This document shows positions 52,717 to 60,315 of a stretch of DNA of 64,000 nucleotides, one piece after another. The notes below the pieces were generated by a model that was not told where the DNA came from, made no database searches, and saw nothing but the letters and a program-made list of their open reading frames with translations. Positions within the stretch are counted from its first letter, which is position 1, and every line of letters begins with the position of its first letter. The position numbers and the translations under genes are program-made. The stretch covers positions 1 to 64,000 of the forward strand of contig CAXNJM010000001.1 of the NCBI GenBank assembly GCA_964202895.1, read 5' to 3'. The stretch is from JAJTDS01 sp964202895 (GTDB lineage Bacteria; Pseudomonadota; Alphaproteobacteria; Rickettsiales; UBA1997).

Positions 52717-53556
52717 TTATTTTCTAAGGCGAAAAAACGGTAGTTTATTTATAAAATCTGATATTTTTTTAACCGCATTATTAATAGATTGATGTTTTTC
52801 TTCATTAATATCGGCAATATGGCTGTTATTCTTGATTTTGTTGACGATAAGGTTGATTTTCTCTTTGCTTTGTTTCTTTAAATTTTCGAAAGCCATTACT
52901 TTTTTTATTTCTTGATCTATGAATTTTTTGGTTTTTGAAATATCAAGATTATCGTCTGTAATAAAAATTTTTATAGTTTTAATGATTATTTTACTAAGAA
53001 TTAATCTTTTGCTGTAATAGCTCATATCGCTACTTTTATCTTGAATTGCGAGCCAAACACAATCTGCAATTTGATAGGCTGATAAAATTGATGAAAGTTT
53101 ATCATTAAAAGAATTTGAATCTGCTGAATTATTAATAATTTTATTGCCAAAACTTGTTAGTTTTTGATAAAGGAAAGATTTGCTAAATGTGTTTTTGTCA
53201 ATGAAATCTAGCCTAAAGTTTTCTTGTAAAAGCCTTTTTATGGCACTGCGATTGTTATATTCAATTTCGAATCTTTGATATAGTGCGAATCGTATTTTAT
53301 CTCTAATTTTAAGGCCTTGATCTTGAGTATTGAGCCATTTTTGAAAATTTTCTAAAAATTCTTGATTATAGCTTGAGACATAAAATTTAGTTAATTCACT
53401 CACCCCTTCTTCAAAAATTATAGTAGAGAATTTATCTTCAATATTGCAGGCGGTGCAAGCATTTTTAATGGTGCTAAGGTTCCAGCCTTCATCGCCAGCA
53501 AGGGCAAGAAATTTTTCTAAAACTCTTTTTTTATTCTCAAGCGAATCAATAATCAT
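52717..53556 (-). CDS. COQ9-family ubiquinone biosynthesis protein
   Basis: COQ9 is a lipid-binding accessory protein of ubiquinone synthesis, common in Alphaproteobacteria and mitochondria, with a TetR-like fold. The 279-residue product shows the family start ALAGDEGWNLSTIKNACTAC, then FEEGVSELTKFY, RDKIRFALYQRFE, and the region AYQIADCVWLAIQDKSSDMSYYSKRLILSKI, which matches the expected W and D residues. It has an extended Lys-rich C-terminus. It lies in the leftward operon between queE and the dnaE part. Confidence 0.75.
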   Translation of the reverse strand: MIIDSLENKKRVLEKFLALAGDEGWNLSTIKNACTACNIEDKFSTIIFEEGVSELTKFYVSSYNQEFLENFQKWLNTQDQGLKIRDKIRFALYQRFEIEYNNRSAIKRLLQENFRLDFIDKNTFSKSFLYQKLTSFGNKIINNSADSNSFNDKLSSILSAYQIADCVWLAIQDKSSDMSYYSKRLILSKIIIKTIKIFITDDNLDISKTKKFIDQEIKKVMAFENLKKQSKEKINLIVNKIKNNSHIADINEEKHQSINNAVKKISDFINKLPFFRLRK

Positions 53557-53597
53557 AATTTGTTAAGATTTATATTTTTTAAACAATAATTCACAAT

Positions 53598-54272
53598 TTA
53601 TCTAATTTTTAATATTTTATGAATTTGCAACGAAAGTCGATATCCTTTTAGCAAACAAAGCTCTAAAGCATATTGCTGATTATCAAGATTCTTTTTTTCA
53701 TCCATTTCATCCATTGGTTGCAAATAAATTGGCTGTTTTATTTTTTCGATGAAATCTGGTAAATTTTGATATTCTTGATTATTTTTAGAAATAATAAATT
53801 TAAAAGCATCAATTTTTTGAAAAATATCCAGCCTTGGATAGTGATATTTATTGTTGCTAATCTTTGGAGAGCATATAATTTTAACCTCTTGCGGTAGGTT
53901 ACGGAATATTGTCCCGTTAGTTTCTATTTGTATTAGCATTTGTTCGCTAATTAGCAATTTGCATAAATTCTCAACAGGCTGAAGAAGGGGCTCTCCGCCA
54001 GTTATAACTATCAAGTGATTGATGATATTTTTGCTGTTAATATTGATGATTCTTTTTACTTCTGACAAGATTTCAACAATATTCATTTCTTGAAAAGTTT
54101 CAAATTCTGTATCGCAAAATTTGCAAGCCAAATTGCAACCGCCAAGCCTTACAAAAACAGCTGGATATCCGCTATATATACCTTCTCCTTGTATGGTGTA
54201 AAATATTTCCTGAATTTTTAAAGAATTTCCATTATGATTTTCTGGTTTACGAATTGGGTTTTTGCCAAACAT
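53598..54272 (-). CDS. queE: 7-carboxy-7-deazaguanine synthase
   Basis: QueE is a radical SAM enzyme in the pathway to the tRNA base queuosine. The 224-residue protein has IQEIFYTIQGEGIYSGYPAVFVRLGGC, the cluster motif CNLACKFC (CX3CX2C), the VITGGEPLLQ segment and QIETNGT, followed by the substrate-specific C-terminal half ending SLQIHKILKIR. It sits 14 bases after era in the same operon. Confidence 0.94.
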   Translation of the reverse strand: MFGKNPIRKPENHNGNSLKIQEIFYTIQGEGIYSGYPAVFVRLGGCNLACKFCDTEFETFQEMNIVEILSEVKRIININSKNIINHLIVITGGEPLLQPVENLCKLLISEQMLIQIETNGTIFRNLPQEVKIICSPKISNNKYHYPRLDIFQKIDAFKFIISKNNQEYQNLPDFIEKIKQPIYLQPMDEMDEKKNLDNQQYALELCLLKGYRLSLQIHKILKIR

Positions 54273-54286
54273 AATTTCAAATAAGC

Positions 54287-55237
54287 TTATTGTTTTGGAA
54301 TATTGTCGATATCAATCATTTCATAGCTTGCGATACTGTTCATCCAATCTTCTTTTACTTTGATAAATAAATAAAGGTGAATTACTGAGCCAGCGATTTT
54401 TGCAATCTCTTGTCTGGAGTCGAAGCCAATTTGCTTTATTAATTGACCGTTTTTGCCAAGAATAATCTTTTTTTGACTTTCTTTTTGCACAAAAATTGTT
54501 TGATGAATTTTTATATGGCCATTTTCCATTATTTGATAACTATCATTTTTAACGGCAAGAGAGTAGGGCAGTTCTTGATTTAGCTTAAGAAATAATTTTT
54601 CTCTAGTAATTTCGCAGGCGATAAATTTCATTGGAGCATCGGTAATTTGATCTTCATCAAATTGCCAGCCTTGATTATTTGCTTGTGAACAGAAGAATTC
54701 TTTTAAATCATCGACCCCGTCATTGTTGAGAGCGGATATCATTCTAATGTTTTCAATTTCTATTTTTGATAATTGGGCTATCATATCGAGTAACTTAGGC
54801 TTTTTAACCGCATCAATTTTATTTAAAATTGCAACAATTGGGATATTTTCTTTTTTTAAATCGTTTAGCAGTGCTAGTATTTGACTAGTTATTCCGTGTG
54901 TTGAATCGATAATAAAGCCGATATATTCGGCAGATCTTAGTGCTTGCCAAGCAGATTTAACGATAACTCTTTCAAGTATTTTTTCTTGTCGTGGAATAAA
55001 TATACCGGGAGTGTCGATAATGATTAGCTGGCAATTATCGTGAATCAAGATTCCTTTAATTGCATTTCTTGTGGTTTGTGGTTTTGGCGAGGTTATGGCT
55101 AGTTTTTGCCCAATTAATAAATTGGTAAGAGTTGATTTTCCTGCATTAGGAGCTCCAACTAAGGCAATGGTGGCATGTTTTTTTTTGCCGTCTTCCTTTT
55201 CTAAAGATTGCGGAGAATTTAATTGATGTTCGATCAT
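54287..55237 (-). CDS. era: GTPase Era
   Basis: Era binds the 3' end of 16S rRNA and is needed for 30S maturation. The 316-residue protein has G1 GAPNAGKST (28-36), the TSPKPQTTRNAI switch, G3 DTPGIF, G4 NKIDAVKK and G5 SALNNDG, then a C-terminal KH domain with IILGKNGQLIKQIGFDSRQEI. It starts one base after the aroG stop. Confidence 0.96.
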   Translation of the reverse strand: MIEHQLNSPQSLEKEDGKKKHATIALVGAPNAGKSTLTNLLIGQKLAITSPKPQTTRNAIKGILIHDNCQLIIIDTPGIFIPRQEKILERVIVKSAWQALRSAEYIGFIIDSTHGITSQILALLNDLKKENIPIVAILNKIDAVKKPKLLDMIAQLSKIEIENIRMISALNNDGVDDLKEFFCSQANNQGWQFDEDQITDAPMKFIACEITREKLFLKLNQELPYSLAVKNDSYQIMENGHIKIHQTIFVQKESQKKIILGKNGQLIKQIGFDSRQEIAKIAGSVIHLYLFIKVKEDWMNSIASYEMIDIDNIPKQ

Positions 55238-55238
55238 T

Positions 55239-56615
55239 TTAAGAATATTTATTGGCTAGATCTTTGGCTATTAAAAATGCCAATTCAACACTTTGCGAAG
55301 CATTGAGACGAGGATCACAATGAGTGTTGTAACGATCTTGAAGATTTATTTCTGATATTTGTTGATTGCCTCCTAAGCATTCAGTAACATCTTGCCCTGT
55401 CATTTCAAAATGGATTCCTCCTGCATAGCTACCAAGCTCTTGATGAATTTTGAAAAATAAGCTGATTTCTTTTAAAATGCTGTCAAAATGCCTTGTTTTG
55501 TAGTTGTTGGAGGCTTTAATCGTGTTGCCATGCATTGGATCGCAACTCCAGATTACTGATTTTTTTGCCTTCATTGTTGCATTTATTAAAGGTGGCAATA
55601 GTTTTTCAATTTTATCCGCTCCCATTCTGGAAATTAGGGTTATTTTGCCTTCTTCGTTTTGCGGATTAAGGATCTCAATGATTTTTATTAATTCTTCGCT
55701 TGTCATTGAAGGTCCAACTTTAAAGCCAATTGGATTAGCGATTCCCCTTGTAAATTCAAGATGTGCTTCATCTAGGTTGCGAGTTCTGTCGCCGATCCAT
55801 AAGAAGTGAGCACTTAGATTGTAGAATTTTTGATAATCATTACTAAATTTTGTAAAACACTCTTCGTAGTTTAATAAAAGAGCCTCATGGGAAGTAAAAA
55901 AGTTTGTGGTAGTGAATTCTGGTAGGCTTTTGATGTCTAGACCGCAAGAATTAACAAAGCCAAGAATGTCGTTAATTTTATCGATTATTACTTCAGTATC
56001 TTGTTTGCTTTTTAGACTATGAGCAAATTCATTGTTCCATTGATTTACTTTGATAAGGTTTCCGTAGCCACCAACAGCAAGAGACCTAAGATAGTTCAGG
56101 GATGATGCAGAATAAAAATAAGATTCTATAAGTCTTTGTGGATCGGCATTTCTAGAGTTTTCATCGAAATCTATTTTGTTGACGATATCTCCGCGATAGC
56201 TCGGCAAGGTTTTGTTGTCAATGGTTTCAGAATCTTGAGATCTTGGTTTGGCATATTGACCTGCAATTCTGCCAATTTTAACTACTGGCTTTTTAAGCCC
56301 ATAAATTAAGGCGATTGTCATCTGCATTATGGTGCGAAAAAAACTCTTTAAATTGTCGTGGGAGAATTCCGCAAAGCTTTCTGCACAATCTCCGCCTTGT
56401 AATAAAAATGCTTCGCCCCTTGATACCATTGCCAATTCTTTTTTAAGTTTTTCTATTTCATCGTAAGAAACTAAAGGTGGAAAAAGTTTTAGCTGATTTT
56501 CGGTTTGTTTTAAGAGAAGTTTATCAAGATAGTTAGGTTGCTGTTTGATAGGAAATTTTCTCCATGAATCTATCTTCCAGTCAACTGAATTATTTGATAT
56601 TTTTTTTTCTGACAT
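55239..56615 (-). CDS. aroG: 3-deoxy-7-phosphoheptulonate synthase, class II
   Basis: First enzyme of the shikimate pathway, joining PEP and erythrose-4-phosphate. The 458-residue product is of the class II (plant-type) form: WRKFPIKQQPNY near the start, RGEAFLLQGGDCAESF, KIGRIAGQYAKPRS, WIGDRTR, GFKVGPSM, SRMGADKIEKLLPPL, WSCDPMHGNT, and GGIHFEMTGQDVTEC. The ATG giving MSEKKISNN is chosen because the upstream in-frame ATG lies at or before the expected transcription start. It heads a leftward operon with era, queE, COQ9 and the dnaE part. Confidence 0.95.
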   Translation of the reverse strand: MSEKKISNNSVDWKIDSWRKFPIKQQPNYLDKLLLKQTENQLKLFPPLVSYDEIEKLKKELAMVSRGEAFLLQGGDCAESFAEFSHDNLKSFFRTIMQMTIALIYGLKKPVVKIGRIAGQYAKPRSQDSETIDNKTLPSYRGDIVNKIDFDENSRNADPQRLIESYFYSASSLNYLRSLAVGGYGNLIKVNQWNNEFAHSLKSKQDTEVIIDKINDILGFVNSCGLDIKSLPEFTTTNFFTSHEALLLNYEECFTKFSNDYQKFYNLSAHFLWIGDRTRNLDEAHLEFTRGIANPIGFKVGPSMTSEELIKIIEILNPQNEEGKITLISRMGADKIEKLLPPLINATMKAKKSVIWSCDPMHGNTIKASNNYKTRHFDSILKEISLFFKIHQELGSYAGGIHFEMTGQDVTECLGGNQQISEINLQDRYNTHCDPRLNASQSVELAFLIAKDLANKYS

Positions 56616-56648
56616 AATTTTTAAAAAGTGAGTTAAATATGCCTTCAA

Positions 56649-56677
56649 ATTATCAATATCAAGCCCCTATAAGTCAA
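56649..56677 (-). promoter_or_regulatory. promoter of the aroG-era-queE-COQ9-dnaE operon
   Basis: On the minus strand TTGACT (56672-56677) is followed after exactly 17 bases by GATAAT (56649-56654), both 5/6 to consensus. It is the best minus-strand promoter in the window and fixes the aroG start. Confidence 0.6.
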
Positions 56678-56700
56678 CCAATAATTTATATTTATTTTAG

Positions 56701-56728
56701 TTGAAATGATATTTGATTGTTTTATAAA
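56701..56728 (+). promoter_or_regulatory. promoter of the rRNA methyltransferase gene
   Basis: TTGAAA (56701-56706) and TATAAA (56723-56728), spacing 16 bases, ending 34 bases before the preferred ATG. It is divergent from the aroG promoter. Confidence 0.5.
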
Positions 56729-56761
56729 TTAGCCTTTATCAAGTTCAAGAAAATCAACGAA

Positions 56762-57964
56762 ATGCACAAAGTTATTTTAAAAAAAGGCTCCAATATAAGA
56801 GTTACTAAGGGTCATCCTTGGGTTTATTCCAATGAAATAGATAATTTTTCATTGTTAAAAGAATTGCCAGCGGGCTCAATTGTTGAGTTAGTCGATCATG
56901 CAAGTTATTTTATTGCGATTGGCTATTTTAACCCTAGAAGCCTTATTTCAGTAAGGTTAATGAGCTACAATAAATCAGAAAAACTAGATAAAGCATTTTT
57001 TGTTAAAAAAATAGAAAATGCCCTTTCTTTTCGTGAAAAAATTTTTGCCAATCAAGAAAATGAAATTGATTTTTGTCGTTTGATTCATAGTGAGGGCGAT
57101 GGTCTACCCGGTCTTGTTATCGATAGATTCAAAAATATATTCTCTTGTCAAATTACTACTGCGGGAATGGAGCAGTTTAAGTCTTTGATTGCTGAGGCTC
57201 TTAAATCTGTTTTTAATGATGATATTTCAATAATTTTTCGCAACGATCTTGAAATTCGTAAGCTTGAAGGCTTAGAGCTTTATTCTGAAAATATAAATTT
57301 TGATAATCAAAATTTGATTACCTTGCAAGAAAATGGCTTAAATTTTTTGGTGGATATTAAAAATTCTCAAAAAACTGGCTGGTTTTTTGATCAAAGAAAA
57401 AATCATTATTTTGTTCGCTCTATTGCAAATAATTTAAAAGTCCTAGATGCCTTTTCTTATTTAGGTGGCTTTGGTTTTAATGCCTTGGCAGGGAATGCTA
57501 AAGAGGTTACTTTTGTTGATATTTCAGCAACTGCAATAGATTTAATCTCAAAAACAGCCGATTCATTCTATTCCGATAAAAAAGATAAGATTAAAATTAT
57601 TAACAAAAAAGTTTTTGATTTACTGGAAGATGAAGAATTTCAAAAACAGTCATTTGACCTTGTAATCCTTGACCCTCCTGCATTTATAAAAAGCAAAAAA
57701 GATATTTTCAGCGGTATCAAAGGTTATGAAAAATTAATAAAACTTGCCAGTAAATTAGTGGCTAAACAAGGTTTTTTAATGTTTTCTTCTTGTTCTCATC
57801 ATCTGACTGTTGACGATATGATAAATTGTGCCAATGATGGTTTTCGTAAGGCGGGAAGAAAAGCCAAATTATTTCGTGTTTTTGGAGCAGATTTTGACCA
57901 TCCTACTTTGCCAAGTCTTAGAGAAGGTGAATATTTAAAATCTCTATGCTTTAATGTTGAATAA
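56762..57964 (+). CDS. rlmI: 23S rRNA (cytosine-C5)-methyltransferase RlmI-like
   Basis: A class I SAM methyltransferase with N-terminal PUA domain, modifying 23S rRNA (m5C1962 in E. coli). The 400-residue product begins MHKVILKKGSNIRVTKGHPWVYSNEID (PUA), then RLIHSEGDGLPGLVIDRF, the QKTGWFFDQRKNH motif, VLDAFSYLGGFGFNA for SAM binding, and LVILDPPAF with FSSCSHHL, giving the proline-rich and cysteine catalytic motifs. Upstream in-frame codons overlap the promoter, so I use the ATG at 56762. Confidence 0.92.
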   Translation: MHKVILKKGSNIRVTKGHPWVYSNEIDNFSLLKELPAGSIVELVDHASYFIAIGYFNPRSLISVRLMSYNKSEKLDKAFFVKKIENALSFREKIFANQENEIDFCRLIHSEGDGLPGLVIDRFKNIFSCQITTAGMEQFKSLIAEALKSVFNDDISIIFRNDLEIRKLEGLELYSENINFDNQNLITLQENGLNFLVDIKNSQKTGWFFDQRKNHYFVRSIANNLKVLDAFSYLGGFGFNALAGNAKEVTFVDISATAIDLISKTADSFYSDKKDKIKIINKKVFDLLEDEEFQKQSFDLVILDPPAFIKSKKDIFSGIKGYEKLIKLASKLVAKQGFLMFSSCSHHLTVDDMINCANDGFRKAGRKAKLFRVFGADFDHPTLPSLREGEYLKSLCFNVE

Positions 57965-57991
57965 ATTTTTAACTAAAAAAACAATAAACTC

Positions 57992-58021
57992 TTGACTTAG
58001 TTAAATTGATATTTTTATTAT
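57992..58021 (+). promoter_or_regulatory. promoter of the conserved lipoprotein gene
   Basis: TTGACT (57992-57997) and TATTAT (58016-58021) are 18 bases apart, both 5/6 to consensus. The ATG at 58056 is 34 bases after the -10, and the in-frame TTG at 58023 would precede the transcription start. Confidence 0.5.
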
Positions 58022-58055
58022 ATTGAACAATTTTGAATATTTAAATTTTTTGTTA

Positions 58056-58625
58056 ATGTTATTAAAATCGATTATATCAAAATTTATTGTTGCCAATTCA
58101 AAACCCCTAAGACTTTTTTTGGGATTTTTTTTGTTACTCGGTGTAATAAGTTCTTGTAGTGTTCCTCATTGGTATAAGCCTTATGGTTACATGGCATTCA
58201 AGCATTTGCCAAAAAATGGCTCCCCCGGCTTTACTCTTGGATGGATACACGGCTGTGAATCTGGTTTGGGAACTCAATTTGGAGGTGCCATTTACAAAAC
58301 TTTCTATACTTGGCATCGCGATGTTGACATTACATCTTCGAATCCAAATATTGCTAAAGTTAGAGCAAGATATAACAGAGAATTAAGGGGTGTTAATTGG
58401 AATGATCCAAATAATATTAAAAGTAATTTTTCAGATTATAATAAAGTTTTTTGGAAGTCGCATCTTTTTTGCCGCCATGCAGTTTTGGGAATTTTGCAAA
58501 CTGCAGGCTATACTCCCAATAATCCGGGAGAATCTCGCTTTGATTTTGAAAAGCATGCTATTGGCGGTGTTTTTAGTATTAGCGGAGCTGGAGATTCAAG
58601 AATTGGCAGAGGTTCAAGTTGGTAA
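58056..58625 (+). CDS. conserved lipoprotein of unknown function
   Basis: A 189-residue protein with a hydrophobic N-terminal segment ending in the lipobox VISSC. The mature part is rich in aromatic and His residues (CSVPHWYKPYGYMAFKHLP, then PGFTLGWIHGCESGLGTQFG, about 60-80). I believe similar short lipoproteins occur in Rickettsia and relatives, but I cannot name a function. The two further cysteines (in HGCES and LFCRH) may form a disulfide. Confidence 0.7.
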   Translation: MLLKSIISKFIVANSKPLRLFLGFFLLLGVISSCSVPHWYKPYGYMAFKHLPKNGSPGFTLGWIHGCESGLGTQFGGAIYKTFYTWHRDVDITSSNPNIAKVRARYNRELRGVNWNDPNNIKSNFSDYNKVFWKSHLFCRHAVLGILQTAGYTPNNPGESRFDFEKHAIGGVFSISGAGDSRIGRGSSW

Positions 58626-58757
58626 TTTATTGCCAAAATGAAACATTTGTTGATATAGCCGATTCAGTTTCTTGAAATCACTAGTAAGTTTTATTTTTAA
58701 TTTTAAGATTCTCAAAAAAAATTCACAACCAACTTCACCACCACTTTTTTATATCAA

Positions 58758-58792
58758 TGTTAGTTGATTTTTTTTATCTAACATGTTGTTAG
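58758..58792 (+). promoter_or_regulatory. operator-like inverted repeat before the XRE gene
   Basis: CTAACA-TGT-TGTTAG (58778-58792) is a perfect 6-bp inverted repeat 26 bases before the XRE ATG, and a third TGTTAG half-site lies at 58758-58763. Two phased half-site groups in front of a repressor gene suggest autoregulation. Confidence 0.45.
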
Positions 58793-58818
58793 TTTAGTAA
58801 TATTGTTATCTTTAGTTA

Positions 58819-59259
58819 ATGCCAAAAAATTTTTTAAGACAGATTCGTGAACAAAAAAATATTGGGCAAGCAGAACTTGCTCAAAGAATAGGTGTAAGTA
58901 AGCAGTTATTATCAGGTTTTGAGAATGGAAGAAGTGGAGTTTCTCATCAAGTATTGAGAAAAATAGCTGAATTATTGCAAATTGCCCCTGATCAAATATT
59001 TAGCGGTAATAACCCTAGTTATTTTAACGAAAAACAAAAGAAAAGTCTCAGTTCTGCTATGAACATTGCCTTTAAGTTTTATGGCGATGAATTGGAGAAA
59101 GATATTATAGTTAGAGTTGCAACAGAATTATATTCTATGAATGTCGATTATGAATTATTAAAAGAAGATACTGATAAACAGACTTTTATAAAAGATCTTG
59201 AGGAGAAGATAATTACTGGCTTGGCGGCAAAATGCTTAATTAATCAAAATCAAAAATAA
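58819..59259 (+). CDS. XRE-family helix-turn-helix regulator
   Basis: A 146-residue DNA-binding protein. Residues about 5-60 form the HTH_3 domain: LRQIREQKNIGQAELAQRIG, VSKQLLSGFENGRSGVS (recognition helix) and VLRKIAELLQIAPDQIF. The C-terminal 80 residues are helical with no named domain and may dimerise. It probably controls itself and the following small membrane-protein gene, eight bases downstream. Whether it represses other targets is unknown. Confidence 0.85.
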   Translation: MPKNFLRQIREQKNIGQAELAQRIGVSKQLLSGFENGRSGVSHQVLRKIAELLQIAPDQIFSGNNPSYFNEKQKKSLSSAMNIAFKFYGDELEKDIIVRVATELYSMNVDYELLKEDTDKQTFIKDLEEKIITGLAAKCLINQNQK

Positions 59260-59266
59260 GAGTAAA

Positions 59267-59476
59267 ATGAATCAAGATAAACATAAAGCAAAAAAAGAGT
59301 TGGAGAAAATTTATAATGATAAATTTAAGTGGGAAAAAGCCGCAAATTCTCTTAAAAGTAATTTTGTTAAGTCTTTAAAAGAAAATCCCAAATTAAATGT
59401 TATTTTAAAGCTCCTAGTTGTTGCTAACCTTGGTATTTGGTTGGTTTTTTTGATGATGTTAAGTAAATTTTATTAA
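59267..59476 (+). CDS. small single-pass membrane protein
   Basis: A 69-residue protein: a charged N-terminal half (HKAKKELEKIYNDKFKWEKA) and one membrane helix at about residues 44-66 (LKLLVVANLGIWLVFLMML). The ATG is seven bases after the XRE stop, so they form one unit. No family is recognised. The regulator plus small membrane protein pair could be a sensor-type or toxin-antitoxin-like module, but this is only a suggestion. Confidence 0.6.
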   Translation: MNQDKHKAKKELEKIYNDKFKWEKAANSLKSNFVKSLKENPKLNVILKLLVVANLGIWLVFLMMLSKFY

Positions 59477-59606
59477 AATCTAGCCTCTAGATTTTTTAAT
59501 AATCAGCATTCTCTCAAGGCTTTTGTTAAATAAAGCTAATGCCTTTGCCTGAATTTCTTTATATCACTCTCTTAAGATTATCTTTTCTTTTAATTTTTAT
59601 CATCCT

Positions 59607-59625
59607 CAAGGCGCTAAAGCCCTTG
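59607..59625. repeat. CAAGGGGCT-type palindrome, degenerate copy
   Basis: CAAGG-CGCTAAAGC-CCTTG-type hairpin related to the copies at 60229-60248 and 60279-60298. Confidence 0.5.
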
Positions 59626-59710
59626 TTACCAAAGAGGGGGAAATGAAGAAGAATCGAATGCAAATCTTCATCCTCGCGAGGGCTTCCCTTCTTTGTCATC
59701 TCGACCTCTG

Positions 59711-59787
59711 CCGTCATCCCGACGAAAGTCGGGATCCAGCCCACTCCTATTTCTGGGTGCCGTTTTGCAACGGCATGACGAGTGTTT
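59711..59787. repeat. 77-bp cruciform intergenic element
   Basis: Near-identical to 49281-49355. It has outer arms CCGTCAT/ATGACGAG and inner hairpins CCCGAC-GAAA-GTCGGG and GCCGTT-TTGC-AACGGC. The differences from the other copy fall in loops and the central spacer, so the stems are kept. Confidence 0.9.
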
Positions 59788-59818
59788 GATGCATCGGGAT
59801 CATCCCTAACTCTTTCTC

Positions 59819-59917
59819 ATTGTTATTATTTTTAGTTCCGTCATCCTCGCAAGGAATCGCAGGATCTATTGCTTTTCTGGATCCTGCAACTTCGCTTTGC
59901 TTCGTGCAGGATGACGG
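59819..59917. repeat. 27-mer leading into a second cruciform element
   Basis: The 27-mer (59819-59845) matches 49238-49264. Its end overlaps CCGTCATCCT (59838-59847), which pairs with AGGATGACGG (59908-59917). Inside are GCAGGATC (59859-59866) and GATCCTGC (59880-59887). The outer arms resemble those of the 77-bp element, so both may belong to one superfamily. Confidence 0.8.
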
Positions 59918-59949
59918 TTGATAGTGCGATGGCATAACTTTTTATCTAA

Positions 59950-60083
59950 TAACTCCCCCCTATAATTTTAATGAGGGACTGTCGTTGCGAAAGCACGACT
60001 CTCAAAGCAATTCGTTGCGAAAGCACGACTCTCGAAATAATAACTCCCCCCTATAATTTTAATGAGGGGGAGTCGAACGGCTT
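59950..60083. repeat. duplicated 30-mer around a duplicated 21-mer
   Basis: A 30-base sequence beginning AATAACTCCCCCCTATAATT occurs at 59950-59979 and 60041-60070. Between them a 21-mer beginning CGTTGCGAAAGCACGACTCT occurs at 59985-60005 and 60015-60035. The second 30-mer forms an ACTCCCCC/GGGGGAGT hairpin with the following bases. Confidence 0.85.
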
Positions 60084-60096
60084 AATGCCGTTCGGT
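60076..60096. repeat. 8-bp perfect hairpin
   Basis: CGAACGGC-TTAAT-GCCGTTCG, part of the repeat island; it could serve as a terminator-like structure but lacks a T-tract. Confidence 0.7.
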
Positions 60097-60154
60097 GGGG
60101 GGGTGAAAGTATTTTTAATAAAATTATGGCTGAGTTATTATAAAGATTATTACC

Positions 60155-60197
60155 CCTCCCCGAAGGCTTTGCCTTCCACCCTCCCTCAAGGGGAGGG
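60155..60197. repeat. nested G/C-rich hairpin element
   Basis: An outer CCTCCCC/GGGGAGG stem encloses the inner hairpin GAAGGC-TTT-GCCTTC (60164-60178). Another palindromic module of the island. Confidence 0.7.
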
Positions 60198-60228
60198 TTA
60201 TTTAGTGTCGAAGAATTCGCTTTGGCAA

Positions 60229-60248
60229 CAAGGGGCTTCAGCCACTTG
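60229..60248. repeat. CAAGGGGCT-type palindrome, copy
   Basis: CAAGGGGCTTCAGCCACTTG, a near-perfect palindrome with one mismatch in the stem, related to the perfect copy 31 bases downstream. Confidence 0.75.
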
Positions 60249-60278
60249 ACATAATGATAACGGAATACAACTTAACCA

Positions 60279-60298
60279 CAAGGGGCTGAAGCCCCTTG
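60279..60298. terminator. perfect 9-bp palindrome downstream of pabB
   Basis: CAAGGGGCT-GA-AGCCCCTTG is a perfect 9-bp stem about 20 bases beyond the pabB stop (minus strand). It belongs to the repeat family above and could end pabB transcription, though no strong T-tract follows. Confidence 0.4.
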
Positions 60299-60315
60299 TT
60301 GTCATAGTGAATGAG

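Larger units (their letters stand above)
59477..60315. other. repeat island without genes
   Basis: This 839-base stretch is built of short palindromic and direct repeats (listed separately), and is richer in G/C than its surroundings. The reading frames seen in it run across the repeats and have no family resemblance, so none is called. No tRNA was seen. Confidence 0.8.

Noticed and set aside
59985..60035. Possible CRISPR array
   Set aside because: Only two 21-base repeats with a 9-base spacer; no cas genes; embedded in other repeats.
59559..60249. Three reading frames of 61-92 codons in the repeat island (59559-59744 and 59747-59935 minus, 59971-60249 plus)
   Set aside because: They are read-throughs of palindromic repeats, have no start signals, and give repeat-derived translations.
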